A DNA stretch of 64,000 bases from Clostridia bacterium (lineage in GTDB: Bacteria; Bacillota; Clostridia; Acetivibrionales; DSM-27016). Where the stretch lies: NCBI GenBank assembly GCA_026414765.1, contig JAOAIJ010000021.1, forward strand, positions 216,502 through 280,501, read 5' to 3'. Position numbers and translations under genes: made by a program. This document shows positions 15,000-23,936 of the stretch, piece after piece; the stretch's first letter is position 1, and each line of letters starts with the position of its first letter. The notes below the pieces were generated by a model that was not told the origin of the DNA, did no database searches, and was given only the letters and a program-made list of their open reading frames with translations.

Positions 15000-16034
15000 A
15001 TGATAAAAAGTGCAATCCGGAAGCTTGCAGAAGGTCAGGACCTGACTGAAACTGAAATTATGGAGGCTATGAACTGTATCATGGAGGGCGAGGCAACTCA
15101 GGCACAAATAGGCAGTTTCATTACTGCTCTGAGGATAAAAGGCGAGTCTATAGAGGAAATAACGGGATGTGCAAGGGTAATGAGAGAAAAAGCAGACAGG
15201 ATTCAGCCTGATGTTCCTTATTATATTGATACATGTGGTACAGGCGGCGATGGTGCAAATACATTTAACATATCTACCGCTTCTGCATTTGTTGCAGCTG
15301 CGGGAGGGGTAGTAGTCGCAAAGCATGGAAACCGGTCAATTTCGAGTAAATGCGGGTGCGCTGATGTACTTGAGGCTTTTGGAATAAATATTTCACTGAC
15401 TCCTGAACAGGTTAAGTGCTGTATAGAAAAAGTGGGTATAGGCTTCATGTTTGCACCTGCATTCCATAAGTCTATGAAGCATGCTGCAGGGCCTAGGCGT
15501 GAGCTTGGAATAAGGACGATATTCAATATCCTCGGGCCATTAACAAACCCTGCAAATGCCAACGGGCAGGTACTGGGGGTATTTGACGGCAGGCTTACAG
15601 AACCTGTGGCAAATGTCCTGCTGAATCTGGGTGTGGAAAAAGCAATGATAATACACGGGAACGATGGGCTGGATGAAATAACCGTTGCTGACGAGACCAT
15701 GGTTTCGGAGGTAAAAGACGGAAAAGTAACAAGCTATAGGATAAGTCCTGAAGAGTATGGTATAAGAAGAGCAGCAGCAGACGAACTTAAGGGTGGGGAT
15801 GCACAGCATAATGCAAAAATCATCACTGATATTTTTAGCGGAGAAAAAGGAGCAAGGCGTGATATAGTGCTGCTTAATGCTTCCGCTGCTCTATATATAG
15901 GAAAATTGGCCGGTAGCATAAAGGACGGAATCGAATTAGCCGCAGATATTATTGATTCCGGAAAGGCGATAAAAAAGATAAATGAGTTGAGAGAATACAC
16001 GCAAAGTTTCGTACAAGGTGAAAAGGTTGGTTGA
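15000..16034 (+). CDS. trpD: Anthranilate phosphoribosyltransferase
   Basis: A 344-residue transferase that adds the phosphoribosyl group of PRPP to anthranilate. The PRPP loop is DTCGTGGDGANTFNIST, followed by VAKHGNRSISSKCGCADVLEA and the anthranilate-binding GPRRELGIRTIFNILGPLTNP. Length is normal. The Shine-Dalgarno region GAGGAGAGAG is itself part of a GAG triplet cluster, so trpD translation may be set separately from the upstream genes. Confidence 0.97.
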   Translation: MIKSAIRKLAEGQDLTETEIMEAMNCIMEGEATQAQIGSFITALRIKGESIEEITGCARVMREKADRIQPDVPYYIDTCGTGGDGANTFNISTASAFVAAAGGVVVAKHGNRSISSKCGCADVLEAFGINISLTPEQVKCCIEKVGIGFMFAPAFHKSMKHAAGPRRELGIRTIFNILGPLTNPANANGQVLGVFDGRLTEPVANVLLNLGVEKAMIIHGNDGLDEITVADETMVSEVKDGKVTSYRISPEEYGIRRAAADELKGGDAQHNAKIITDIFSGEKGARRDIVLLNASAALYIGKLAGSIKDGIELAADIIDSGKAIKKINELREYTQSFVQGEKVG

Positions 16035-16061
16035 ACAAAGAATTGTATGGGAGAGGGTCAA

Positions 16062-16844
16062 ATGATATTAGATAGGATAGTAGAACAGAAAAAACTCCAG
16101 TTGAATGAAGAAATGAAGCATCTTTCAATTGAAGGCTGGAAACAAAGGGTAAAGAGGTCGGGCCTGCATGCTGCACAGGACTTTTATAAAGCCATAAAAC
16201 GTAAAGGTGAAATTTCTATTATAGCTGAAGTCAAAAAGGCATCACCTTCAAAAGGGGTTATCAAAGAGGATTTTGATCCAATAAAAATAGCCAAAGAATA
16301 CAGTAATTCAAATGTCCAGGCAATATCGGTGCTGACGGAAAAGAATTTTTTCATGGGCAGTGATGACTATCTTGTAAAGATAAGACAGAATATTCCTGTA
16401 CCGGTACTCAGAAAGGATTTCATTATTGACTTGTGGCAGGTGTATCAATCCAGATGCCTCGGTGCTGATGCAATATTGCTGATTGTTTCTATTCTCTCCG
16501 ATGAAGAGTTAAAGAAATTTCAGCTTGTGGCAGGGATACTCGGTATGCAGTGCCTGGTTGAAGTGCATGACAGGGAAGAGCTTGACAGGGCTCTGGAAGC
16601 GGGTGCGAAAATTATAGGTATTAATAACAGGGATTTAAAGACCTTTAATGTGGACCTGAAAACGACAGAAAAGCTTATGAATTTTATTCCTCACGACAGG
16701 GCAGTAGTAAGTGAAAGCGGAATAAAAACTCCTGAGGATATGAGATACCTTAAAGAGCTTGGAGTTGATGCGGTGCTTATTGGTGAGACATTTATGCGTG
16801 CCGGGTCAATAAGTGATAAAATCAACGAACTGAGAGCGGTGTAG
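16062..16844 (+). CDS. trpC: Indole-3-glycerol phosphate synthase
   Basis: A 260-residue TIM-barrel enzyme that closes the pyrrole ring to form indole-3-glycerol phosphate. Signature segments are IIAEVKKASPSKGVI, VLTEKNFFMGS, PVLRKDFIID, GINNRDLKTF and VSESGIKTPED. The ATG at 16062 follows GGGAGAGGGTC; the frame extends to 16047 without a better site. The stop is two bases before trpF. Confidence 0.97.
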   Translation: MILDRIVEQKKLQLNEEMKHLSIEGWKQRVKRSGLHAAQDFYKAIKRKGEISIIAEVKKASPSKGVIKEDFDPIKIAKEYSNSNVQAISVLTEKNFFMGSDDYLVKIRQNIPVPVLRKDFIIDLWQVYQSRCLGADAILLIVSILSDEELKKFQLVAGILGMQCLVEVHDREELDRALEAGAKIIGINNRDLKTFNVDLKTTEKLMNFIPHDRAVVSESGIKTPEDMRYLKELGVDAVLIGETFMRAGSISDKINELRAV

Positions 16845-16846
16845 CC

Positions 16847-17497
16847 ATGGTAAGAGTAAAGATATGCGGTCTGAAAAGACAGGAAGACATACTGTATGTT
16901 AACAAGTACAAGCCTGATTATGTAGGATTTGTTTTTGCTGAAAGTAAGCGCAGGTTAGGGATAGAAGCTGTCAAGAATCTGGCAGGTTTGTTAGATGGAG
17001 GAATAAAAAAGGCAGGTATTTTTGTCGATGAAAGTATGGAAAACGTAGTACATACAGTAGCGGAATGCAGTCTTGATATTGTCCAGATACATGGAAATGA
17101 GCCTCCGGAATATATCTATGGTTTAAAAGAAAAGCTTAAAAACTGTAGATTGATTTCTCGACCAGAAGATATACAGGTTTGGAAAGCGATCAGGGTAAAG
17201 GATTTGGAATCTGTCGGACAAATGAAGTATTATGATGCAGACGCTTTTGTCCTTGATGCTTTTGCTGAAAAGGCATACGGGGGAATAGGAAAAACATTTG
17301 ACTGGAAGCTTGCCATAAAGGCTAAAAGCTATGGAAGAATTATTTTGGCTGGCGGACTAAATCCCGGAAATATTAAAGAAGCTATGAATATGGTAGAGCC
17401 TTTTGGGGTAGATGTCAGTAGTGGTGTTGAAACTGAAGGCTATAAAGATGAAGAAAAAATAAGGGATTTTATAGATGTTGTAAAAGAGTGGAGGTAA
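16847..17497 (+). CDS. trpF: Phosphoribosylanthranilate isomerase
   Basis: A 216-residue TIM-barrel isomerase of the tryptophan pathway. It starts [13 protein letters not shown], has the motifs [11 protein letters not shown] and VQIHGNEP, and ends with the phosphate-binding GGLNPGNI and [15 protein letters not shown]. It is packed between trpC and trpB with gaps of only two and four bases, so translation is probably coupled. Confidence 0.97.
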   Translation: MVRVKICGLKRQEDILYVNKYKPDYVGFVFAESKRRLGIEAVKNLAGLLDGGIKKAGIFVDESMENVVHTVAECSLDIVQIHGNEPPEYIYGLKEKLKNCRLISRPEDIQVWKAIRVKDLESVGQMKYYDADAFVLDAFAEKAYGGIGKTFDWKLAIKAKSYGRIILAGGLNPGNIKEAMNMVEPFGVDVSSGVETEGYKDEEKIRDFIDVVKEWR

Positions 17498-17501
17498 AAT
17501 T

Positions 17502-18704
17502 ATGGCTGTAAATAAAAAGGGGCGTTTTGGAGAGTTTGGAGGTCAGTATGTTCCGGAAACGCTTATGAATGCGTTGATAGAGTTGGAATCAGAATATGAA
17601 AAGCTGAAAAACGATCCTGAATTCATAAAGGAATTAGAATTCTATTTCAAGGAGTATGCAGGAAGACCATCACTTTTGTACTATGCAGAAAAAATGACAA
17701 AAGATCTTGGCGGAGCAAAGATTTATCTTAAGAGGGAAGATCTAAACCACACAGGCTCACATAAGGTAAATAACGTACTAGGGCAGGTTCTTGTTGCTAA
17801 AAGGATGGGAAAGAAAAGGGTTATAGCTGAAACAGGAGCAGGTCAGCATGGTGTAGCAACTGCAACGGCTGCTGCATTGTTCGGATTGGAATGCGAAGTA
17901 TTTATGGGTAGAGAAGACATGGAACGGCAGGCGCTTAATGTCTTCCGCATGAGGCTGCTTGGGGCTGAAGTGCGTCAGGTGCTTTCAGGAACCTGTACTT
18001 TAAAGGATGCTTGTAATGAAGCTATGCGGGAGTGGGCATCAAGAGTAAATGATACATTTTATGTACTTGGATCAGTAATGGGACCTCACCCGTATCCAAT
18101 GATGGTTCGTGATTTTCAAAGCGTTATCGGGAAGGAAGTAAAGGAACAGATTATAGAGAAGGAAGGCAGGTATCCGGATTACCTCCTTGCATGTGTGGGT
18201 GGAGGCAGTAATGCCATGGGGTTGTTTTATCCGTTTATCAGAGAGGAAGAAGTGAAGCTTATAGGAGCTGAAGCTGCAGGCGAAGGTATTGATACCAATA
18301 TGCATGCAGCGACTTTGACTAAAGGAAGCGTAGGCGTTTTGCACGGGATGAAATCTTACTTCCTTCAGGATAAGGATGGACAGATCAACCCTGTTTATTC
18401 TATTTCTGCTGGCCTGGATTATCCTGGTATAGGACCTGAACATGCCTATCTGTACAGCAGTGGCCGCGCACAATACGTACCTGTTACAGATAGAGAGGCT
18501 GTAGAAGCATTCAGATACCTTACAAGGACAGAGGGTATTATTCCGGCTATTGAGAGTGCCCATGCTGTAGCATATGCTATGAAGATAGCCCCCGAACTTC
18601 CAAAAAGCAAAATAATCGTTGTAAACTTGTCGGGCAGAGGGGACAAGGATGTCTATTCCATAGCGAAGTATATGGGAGAGAATATTTCGGAAGATAATTT
18701 ATAA
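17502..18704 (+). CDS. trpB: Tryptophan synthase beta chain
   Basis: A 400-residue pyridoxal-phosphate enzyme joining indole and serine. It opens with [16 protein letters not shown]. The catalytic lysine is in [15 protein letters not shown], the active-site Glu in [12 protein letters not shown], and the phosphate loop is GGGSNAMG. It is the standard TrpB1 form that pairs with TrpA. GGAGG is just upstream of the ATG. Confidence 0.98.
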   Translation: MAVNKKGRFGEFGGQYVPETLMNALIELESEYEKLKNDPEFIKELEFYFKEYAGRPSLLYYAEKMTKDLGGAKIYLKREDLNHTGSHKVNNVLGQVLVAKRMGKKRVIAETGAGQHGVATATAAALFGLECEVFMGREDMERQALNVFRMRLLGAEVRQVLSGTCTLKDACNEAMREWASRVNDTFYVLGSVMGPHPYPMMVRDFQSVIGKEVKEQIIEKEGRYPDYLLACVGGGSNAMGLFYPFIREEEVKLIGAEAAGEGIDTNMHAATLTKGSVGVLHGMKSYFLQDKDGQINPVYSISAGLDYPGIGPEHAYLYSSGRAQYVPVTDREAVEAFRYLTRTEGIIPAIESAHAVAYAMKIAPELPKSKIIVVNLSGRGDKDVYSIAKYMGENISEDNL

Positions 18705-18787
18705 GAGTGTTTTTTTTCTAATATTGACAGGTATATTGCTATTACGTGTGTTCTATGTATTGATTTTAATAGTTACGGAGGTTTTTT

Positions 18788-19582
18788 ATGAACAGGATAG
18801 ATCAAAGGTTTGCAGAGTTAAGAAAACAAAACAGAAAAGCCCTGATAACCTTTATTACAGCCGGAGACCCGGATTTAAACACAACAAGAAGGCTGGTAAA
18901 AGAGATGGAAGAAAAGGGAGCAGATATCATAGAGCTTGGAATACCTTATTCAGATCCTATAGCTGAAGGACCTGTGATTCAGAGGGCAAATGCAAGGGCT
19001 CTTGGCAATGGAATCAAAATAAAGGATATTATGGAAACGGTTAGAGAAATCAGAAGGGATGTAAAAGTTCCCATACTCTATCTGCTTTATTTTAACTGCA
19101 TTTTTCAATACGGTCCTGAAAAATTCTTTACGGACTGCCGGTCTTGCGGGGTAGACGGCTTGATTATTCCGGATCTGCCTTATGAGGAACAAGGTGAGTT
19201 AGATGATCTTGCAGTCATGTATAATGTTCACCTGATAACGTTGGTTACTCCGACTTCAAAAGACAGGATAGAAAAAATATCAAAAAACTCCAAAGGTTTT
19301 TTGTACTGTGTGTCTTCACTTGGGGTTACCGGCATAAGAAGTGAATTTGGTACTGATTTTGATGAATTCTTTTCGTATGTGAACAGGGTTGCAGAAATAC
19401 CGAAAGCAATCGGTTTTGGAATATCAAATGCAGAGCATATCAGAAAGCTTAAGAACTACTGTGATGGCTTGATTATAGGAAGTGCCATTGTCAAGCTGGT
19501 AGAGAACGGTAAAAATGCAGATCAAGCTGTAAATAATGTAGGTTCGTTCGTTCAGGAACTGCGTAGTGCTATGGATGAATGA
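18788..19582 (+). CDS. trpA: Tryptophan synthase alpha chain
   Basis: A 264-residue TIM-barrel lyase releasing indole from indole-3-glycerol phosphate. Catalytic Glu and Asp lie in DIIELGIPYSDPIAEGP and VDGLIIPDLPYEE; the end VVGSAIV-type loop is GLIIGSAIVKL. It is separated from trpB by 83 AT-rich bases, longer than the other gaps, with GGAGG upstream of the ATG. It is the last trp gene. No clear intrinsic terminator follows, so some read-through into the TPR gene is possible. Confidence 0.97.
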   Translation: MNRIDQRFAELRKQNRKALITFITAGDPDLNTTRRLVKEMEEKGADIIELGIPYSDPIAEGPVIQRANARALGNGIKIKDIMETVREIRRDVKVPILYLLYFNCIFQYGPEKFFTDCRSCGVDGLIIPDLPYEEQGELDDLAVMYNVHLITLVTPTSKDRIEKISKNSKGFLYCVSSLGVTGIRSEFGTDFDEFFSYVNRVAEIPKAIGFGISNAEHIRKLKNYCDGLIIGSAIVKLVENGKNADQAVNNVGSFVQELRSAMDE

Positions 19583-19660
19583 AACAAATAAATACTTCCC
19601 AAAGTATACCGTTTGTGGTAGAATTTTTTTGACATAATACTACATTTTTAGGGAGGAAAC

Positions 19661-20956
19661 GTGAAAAAGATGAAAAAATGTTTGAGCTTAGTTCTGATTG
19701 TATTTGTAGTTATGAATTTACTTACGGCAACTGTTTTTGCCGCCAAACCACTCACATATAAAGACTATATGAAGCAGGGAAACACACTGATGACACAGGG
19801 AAAATACCAGGAAGCTGTACAAGCTTATGATAAAGCAATAAAACTCAATTCGAAATATGCTGAAGCATATTTGAAAAAAGGAATATGCCTTGATTACCTG
19901 GAGAAATATGCGGATGCGATAAAAGCTCTTGACATGGCAATAAAACTGAATGTTAAGTATGCGGAAGCTTACTTTTACAAAGCTGACGTATTGTCCTGCC
20001 AGGGAAAATATGCTGAAGCAGTAAAACAGTATGATCTTGCAATCAAATACAATTCAAAATATGCTGATGCCTACTGCGATAAAGGGCATGCATTATTTGT
20101 TCTAGAAAAATATGATGACGCTCTTAAGGCTTTTGATATGGCGATAAAACTGGCACCAAAGCATTCTGTTGCATATATGAATAAGGGTTCTGTGCTAAAT
20201 AGGCTTGGAAAAACTGAAGAGGCAATTGCTGCTTATGACAAGGCAATACAGTATAATCCCAAATATGTAGATGCTTATGTTAATAAAAGCATGGTTTTAC
20301 ATGATACAGGTAAGTATGAGGAAGCGATAGTTGTATGCGACAAAGCTATAAAGCTTGATCCTGAAAACGTTGATGCATACTTTTATAAAGGACTGTCACT
20401 AAACTCTCTGGAGAAATATGAGGATGCACTGACTGCACTTAACCGTGTTTTGGAGCTCGATCCCGAGCATACTGGGGCTTATGCAAATGCAGTAATTTCA
20501 CTTTATTACTTAAAGAGTTATGAAGAGGCTGTAGAGGTTGCAGATTACTTGATAAGCGTGGACTCAAAAGATGTATTTGCATATTACTATAAAGGAATAA
20601 GTCTGGCAGATATGGGAAAGGATGCAGATGCCATAGCTGCACTGGATAAAGCAATTGAATTGATGCCGGAAGTCATAGCAGCGTATCACAAGAAAGGCAG
20701 TATATTATATAAACAGGGAAAATACGAAGAAGCTATAAATGTTCTAGAAAGTGCACTTAAAATAGCACCTGATGATCCTACATTATACTATAATATTGCA
20801 TGCTCATACTCCCTGCTGAATAAGCCTAAAGAAGCGTTGGAAAACCTGAAAAAAGCTGTTGAACTTGATGAAAGTTTTAAGGAAACAGCAAAGGCTGACA
20901 AGGATTTTGACAATATCCGCAATACAGACGATTATAAAGCATTCATAGGCGGTTGA
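19661..20956 (+). CDS. Secreted tetratricopeptide-repeat protein
   Basis: A 431-residue protein with a signal peptide (hydrophobic residues about 8-26, cleavage after VFA) and some eleven 34-residue TPR units from about residue 32 to the end. Repeats such as YAEAYLKKGICLDYLEKYAD are regular. The GTG at 19661 has GGGAGG four bases ahead; an in-frame ATG three codons on is the alternative. TPR arrays bind other proteins; the partner is unknown. It follows the trp operon but has no evident link to tryptophan. Confidence 0.9.
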   Translation: MKKMKKCLSLVLIVFVVMNLLTATVFAAKPLTYKDYMKQGNTLMTQGKYQEAVQAYDKAIKLNSKYAEAYLKKGICLDYLEKYADAIKALDMAIKLNVKYAEAYFYKADVLSCQGKYAEAVKQYDLAIKYNSKYADAYCDKGHALFVLEKYDDALKAFDMAIKLAPKHSVAYMNKGSVLNRLGKTEEAIAAYDKAIQYNPKYVDAYVNKSMVLHDTGKYEEAIVVCDKAIKLDPENVDAYFYKGLSLNSLEKYEDALTALNRVLELDPEHTGAYANAVISLYYLKSYEEAVEVADYLISVDSKDVFAYYYKGISLADMGKDADAIAALDKAIELMPEVIAAYHKKGSILYKQGKYEEAINVLESALKIAPDDPTLYYNIACSYSLLNKPKEALENLKKAVELDESFKETAKADKDFDNIRNTDDYKAFIGG

Positions 20957-20971
20957 TGACAGGAAAAATTT

Positions 20972-21013
20972 AAAAAAGGAATTTCAAGGGTTTCCTTGGA
21001 ATTCTTTTTTATT
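20972..21013 (+). terminator. Terminator after the TPR gene
   Basis: Long imperfect stem (20972-20989 with 20994-21010), loop GTTT, ending in TTTTTTATT. Confidence 0.85.
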
Positions 21014-21190
21014 GTATATAATCAACAAAAATATTCTGTAATTTTATACTAAAAGCATGTTTTCAAAAATCAAAAATATGATAAAATAGAGAAAAATCAA
21101 GACAAGCTGTAGAAGAAAAACTAATTTATTCCTATATAAATTGATGTTAGTTTGCTTTATTAAGTTGTCAAGGTAATCAGGAGGGATGAA

Positions 21191-21376
21191 ATGAGTGAGG
21201 AAAACAAAACACTGATAGAGATATATGAAATGCTGAAGATGCTTGTTGACGGTCAGAAACAGCTTATTGAAAGTATAAATGAAATTAAAGCGGAACAGAA
21301 AAAGATGCATGAAGAGATCAAGCTTAATAACTTTGTACTTAACAATATTACTATGCGCAATGAAATACTAAACTAA
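21191..21376 (+). CDS. Small coiled-coil protein
   Basis: A 61-residue hydrophilic protein with heptad-like spacing of Leu, Ile and Met (TLIEIYEMLKMLVDGQKQLI), predicted to be one long helix or coiled coil. AGGAGG is six bases before the ATG and a terminator follows, so it looks like a genuine single-gene unit. It resembles the even smaller helical protein at 25861-25974 in style. No known function recognised. Confidence 0.7.
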   Translation: MSEENKTLIEIYEMLKMLVDGQKQLIESINEIKAEQKKMHEEIKLNNFVLNNITMRNEILN

Positions 21377-21393
21377 CAATCAAAGAAAGTTTG

Positions 21394-21428
21394 AAGCTAT
21401 CCTCATTTATATAGGGTAGCTTTTTGTT
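21394..21428 (+). terminator. Terminator after the small coiled-coil gene
   Basis: AAGCTATCC/GGGTAGCTT stem with an 11-nt loop and TTTTTG tail. Confidence 0.8.
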
Positions 21429-21580
21429 ATTAATAATGTTTCAGTTTTATATTTTGTTCAAATATTGTTTACATTTTATACATTGTTGGAACAATACATA
21501 AATGGTATTATTTATTTGTATAATTTGATTATCGCTTCTTTACACGAAATCCTCTAAAATAATTTGAAGGTGACATAAAC

Positions 21581-22267
21581 ATGAATAATAAATTGAAAGT
21601 ATTGGTTATAGATGATGATATCAATATTTGTGAGCTGATCCGGCTATATCTTGAGAAGGAAGGTTATGAAGTTCAACCGGTATATAACGGAATAAAGGGT
21701 CTGGAATTATTTAAGGAATTTACGCCGAACATTGTCGTTTTGGATATTATGCTTCCGGGTATCGATGGCTGGCAGGTTTGCAGGGAAATCAGAAAAATCA
21801 GCAGCATACCGATAATCATGCTGACAGCAAAGGGGGAAACCTTTGACAAGGTTTTGGGTCTGGAGCTTGGTGCTGATGATTATATGGTGAAGCCTTTTGA
21901 GCCGAAGGAGCTGGTAGCAAGAGTAAAGGCTGTATTGAGACGGTATGAACACAAGGAAGCTGATATGCAGGAGATAGTATACCCAAACCTTGTTGTTAAC
22001 AAATCAAACTATACCGTTAAGCTTAGTGGAAGAAATATAGAATTGCCCCCAAAAGAGCTGGAACTTTTATTCTTTCTGGCATCAAACCCAAACAAGGTAT
22101 TTACAAGAGAGCAGCTTTTGGAACATGTCTGGGGTTTCGATTTTTATGGGGATTCAAGGACCGTAGATGTCCATGTAAAAAGATTAAGAGAAAAAATAGA
22201 GACGGAAAACCAGAAGTGGCAGCTGAAGACTGTATGGGGTGTAGGATATAAGTTTGAGGTGAAATGA
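21581..22267 (+). CDS. OmpR/PhoB-family response regulator
   Basis: A 228-residue two-domain regulator. The receiver domain (1-120) has the acidic pocket Asp11-13, phospho-acceptor Asp55 in VVLDIMLPGIDG and Lys in DYMVKPFEP. The C-terminal winged helix (about 130-226) ends RTVDVHVKRLREKIE...VWGVGYKFE. Its stop overlaps the ATG of the histidine kinase gene, so the pair is co-expressed. The signal is not known; the HtrA-type protease gene follows the pair, which would suit an envelope-stress role (inference). Confidence 0.95.
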   Translation: MNNKLKVLVIDDDINICELIRLYLEKEGYEVQPVYNGIKGLELFKEFTPNIVVLDIMLPGIDGWQVCREIRKISSIPIIMLTAKGETFDKVLGLELGADDYMVKPFEPKELVARVKAVLRRYEHKEADMQEIVYPNLVVNKSNYTVKLSGRNIELPPKELELLFFLASNPNKVFTREQLLEHVWGFDFYGDSRTVDVHVKRLREKIETENQKWQLKTVWGVGYKFEVK

Positions 22268-23781
22268 GGTTGCAAACCATGTTTAAAACCATATTCAGCA
22301 AGCTTATTGCCATATTTGTTGCAATACTGCTTGTGAGTTTTTCTGTTGCAGGGGTAATGCTTTACTATTTTCTTAGTGATTTTGTACTGAAGGAAAAGGT
22401 AAGTGTACTGGACAAAAGCGCTGAGAAATTAAATTCATTCCTGAAAATATATGTCGAAAATCAGAATAATCAGCTTACGGCCGTTATTTTCAATGAAATT
22501 CTGGAATCATACAGTTCAAGTACCTTATCACTGATTTGGGTAGTAAATGCTGAAGGAAAATTGATTTTTAATGTTTCAGGCGTATTTGGACAGACTATCG
22601 AAAATCATGTAAAAAAGCAGATTACTGACCAGTCCGGGATACTGAGGCTTCCGGATGAAAGGCAGTATAAGGAAGTAATGGCGGGTAAGAAGGAATATAT
22701 TCAGGAAAACGGTGATTTTTACGGGCTCTTCAAGGATACTCAAGTACCGTGGCTGACTATAGAAAAACCATTTAAGTATATTGACAATAACGGTAAGGAA
22801 AAAGTACTGGGTGCCGTATACTTAAGCACCCCGATACCGGAAGTTCTCGGTGTGAGGACTTCAGTGATAAAGCTGTTCCTCATTTCCGTATCTATTGCCA
22901 TATTGGTTTCTATAATATTGGTTTATATTTTTTCAAGAAGAATTTCCAAACCTCTTAAACAAATAAGAAATGCAGCCAAAATAATTGCGGGCGGTGAATT
23001 TCACGAAAGACTGGATATCAAATCGCAGGATGAAGTCGGAGAACTTGCCAGGAGCTTTAATCAGATGGCGGTTGCATTGCAGAATCTTGAGGAGATGCGT
23101 AGAGGCTTTATTGCAAATGTTTCGCATGAATTAAGAACACCAATGACCTCTATAAGAGGCTTTATTGACGGTATACTTGATGGAGTAATACCACCGGAAA
23201 AACATGCTGATTATCTGAAAATTGTAAGAGATGAAACAAGCAGGTTGAACAGGCTGGTAAATGACTTGCTTGATCTTGCAAGAATGGAGGCAGGAGAAAC
23301 AAAGCTGACACTTAAAAACTTTGATATAAATGAACTCATAAGAAGATGCATTATTAAGCTTGAAGCCATAATTGAACGAAAAGGCATACTGGTTGAAGCC
23401 AGCTTTGAGGAAGAAGACATGTTGGTAAACGCTGATGCTGATGCTATCGAAAGAGTGATAATAAATCTTGTGCATAATGCAATCAAGTTTACTGATGAAA
23501 AAGGAAAGATATCTCTTAGCACTTATTCGCAGAAAGGTAAAATATATGTATCTGTTCAAGATACGGGAATCGGCATTGAAAAAGATGAGCTGAACCTGAT
23601 ATGGGACAGATTCTACAAATCCGATAAGTCTAGAGGAAAGGATAAGACCGGCACCGGATTGGGACTTGCTATTATTAAAAACATAGTAAATGAGCATAAA
23701 CAGGAAATATGGGTTGAAAGTGAAGTAGGTGAAGGGACCAGGTTTACGTTTACACTGGATAAACGTGTGGATTCGGAATAA
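22264..23781 (+). CDS. Membrane-bound sensor histidine kinase
   Basis: A 505-residue kinase: first membrane helix about 11-37, extracytoplasmic sensor 38-200, second helix about 200-223, HAMP about 221-275, dimerisation domain with the phosphorylated His288 in NVSHELRTPM, and ATPase domain with VHNAIKFT, DTGIGIEKDEL and GTGLGLAI. It overlaps the response regulator gene by four bases with GAGGTG as ribosome-binding site. General layout is WalK/PhoR-like, but the sensor region is not a form I recognise as ligand-specific. Confidence 0.95.
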   Translation: MRLQTMFKTIFSKLIAIFVAILLVSFSVAGVMLYYFLSDFVLKEKVSVLDKSAEKLNSFLKIYVENQNNQLTAVIFNEILESYSSSTLSLIWVVNAEGKLIFNVSGVFGQTIENHVKKQITDQSGILRLPDERQYKEVMAGKKEYIQENGDFYGLFKDTQVPWLTIEKPFKYIDNNGKEKVLGAVYLSTPIPEVLGVRTSVIKLFLISVSIAILVSIILVYIFSRRISKPLKQIRNAAKIIAGGEFHERLDIKSQDEVGELARSFNQMAVALQNLEEMRRGFIANVSHELRTPMTSIRGFIDGILDGVIPPEKHADYLKIVRDETSRLNRLVNDLLDLARMEAGETKLTLKNFDINELIRRCIIKLEAIIERKGILVEASFEEEDMLVNADADAIERVIINLVHNAIKFTDEKGKISLSTYSQKGKIYVSVQDTGIGIEKDELNLIWDRFYKSDKSRGKDKTGTGLGLAIIKNIVNEHKQEIWVESEVGEGTRFTFTLDKRVDSE

Positions 23782-23936
23782 TTTATTTTAGTATATTATT
23801 GTTAACAATTTAGTCATAGTTTTTTCAAAATAGTTTTTTAGAATGAAACATAGCATAGATTTGCATTTGAATTGACAGAGGAACGTCAGCTATATAAAGT
23901 AATTAAAGTCAGTATGTATAAAGGAGATGACCTGGT

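Noticed and set aside
23131..23697. Long minus-strand open frame inside the histidine kinase gene.
   Set aside because: Shadow of the kinase coding frame; composition is non-protein-like (Tyr/Phe/Ser-rich).
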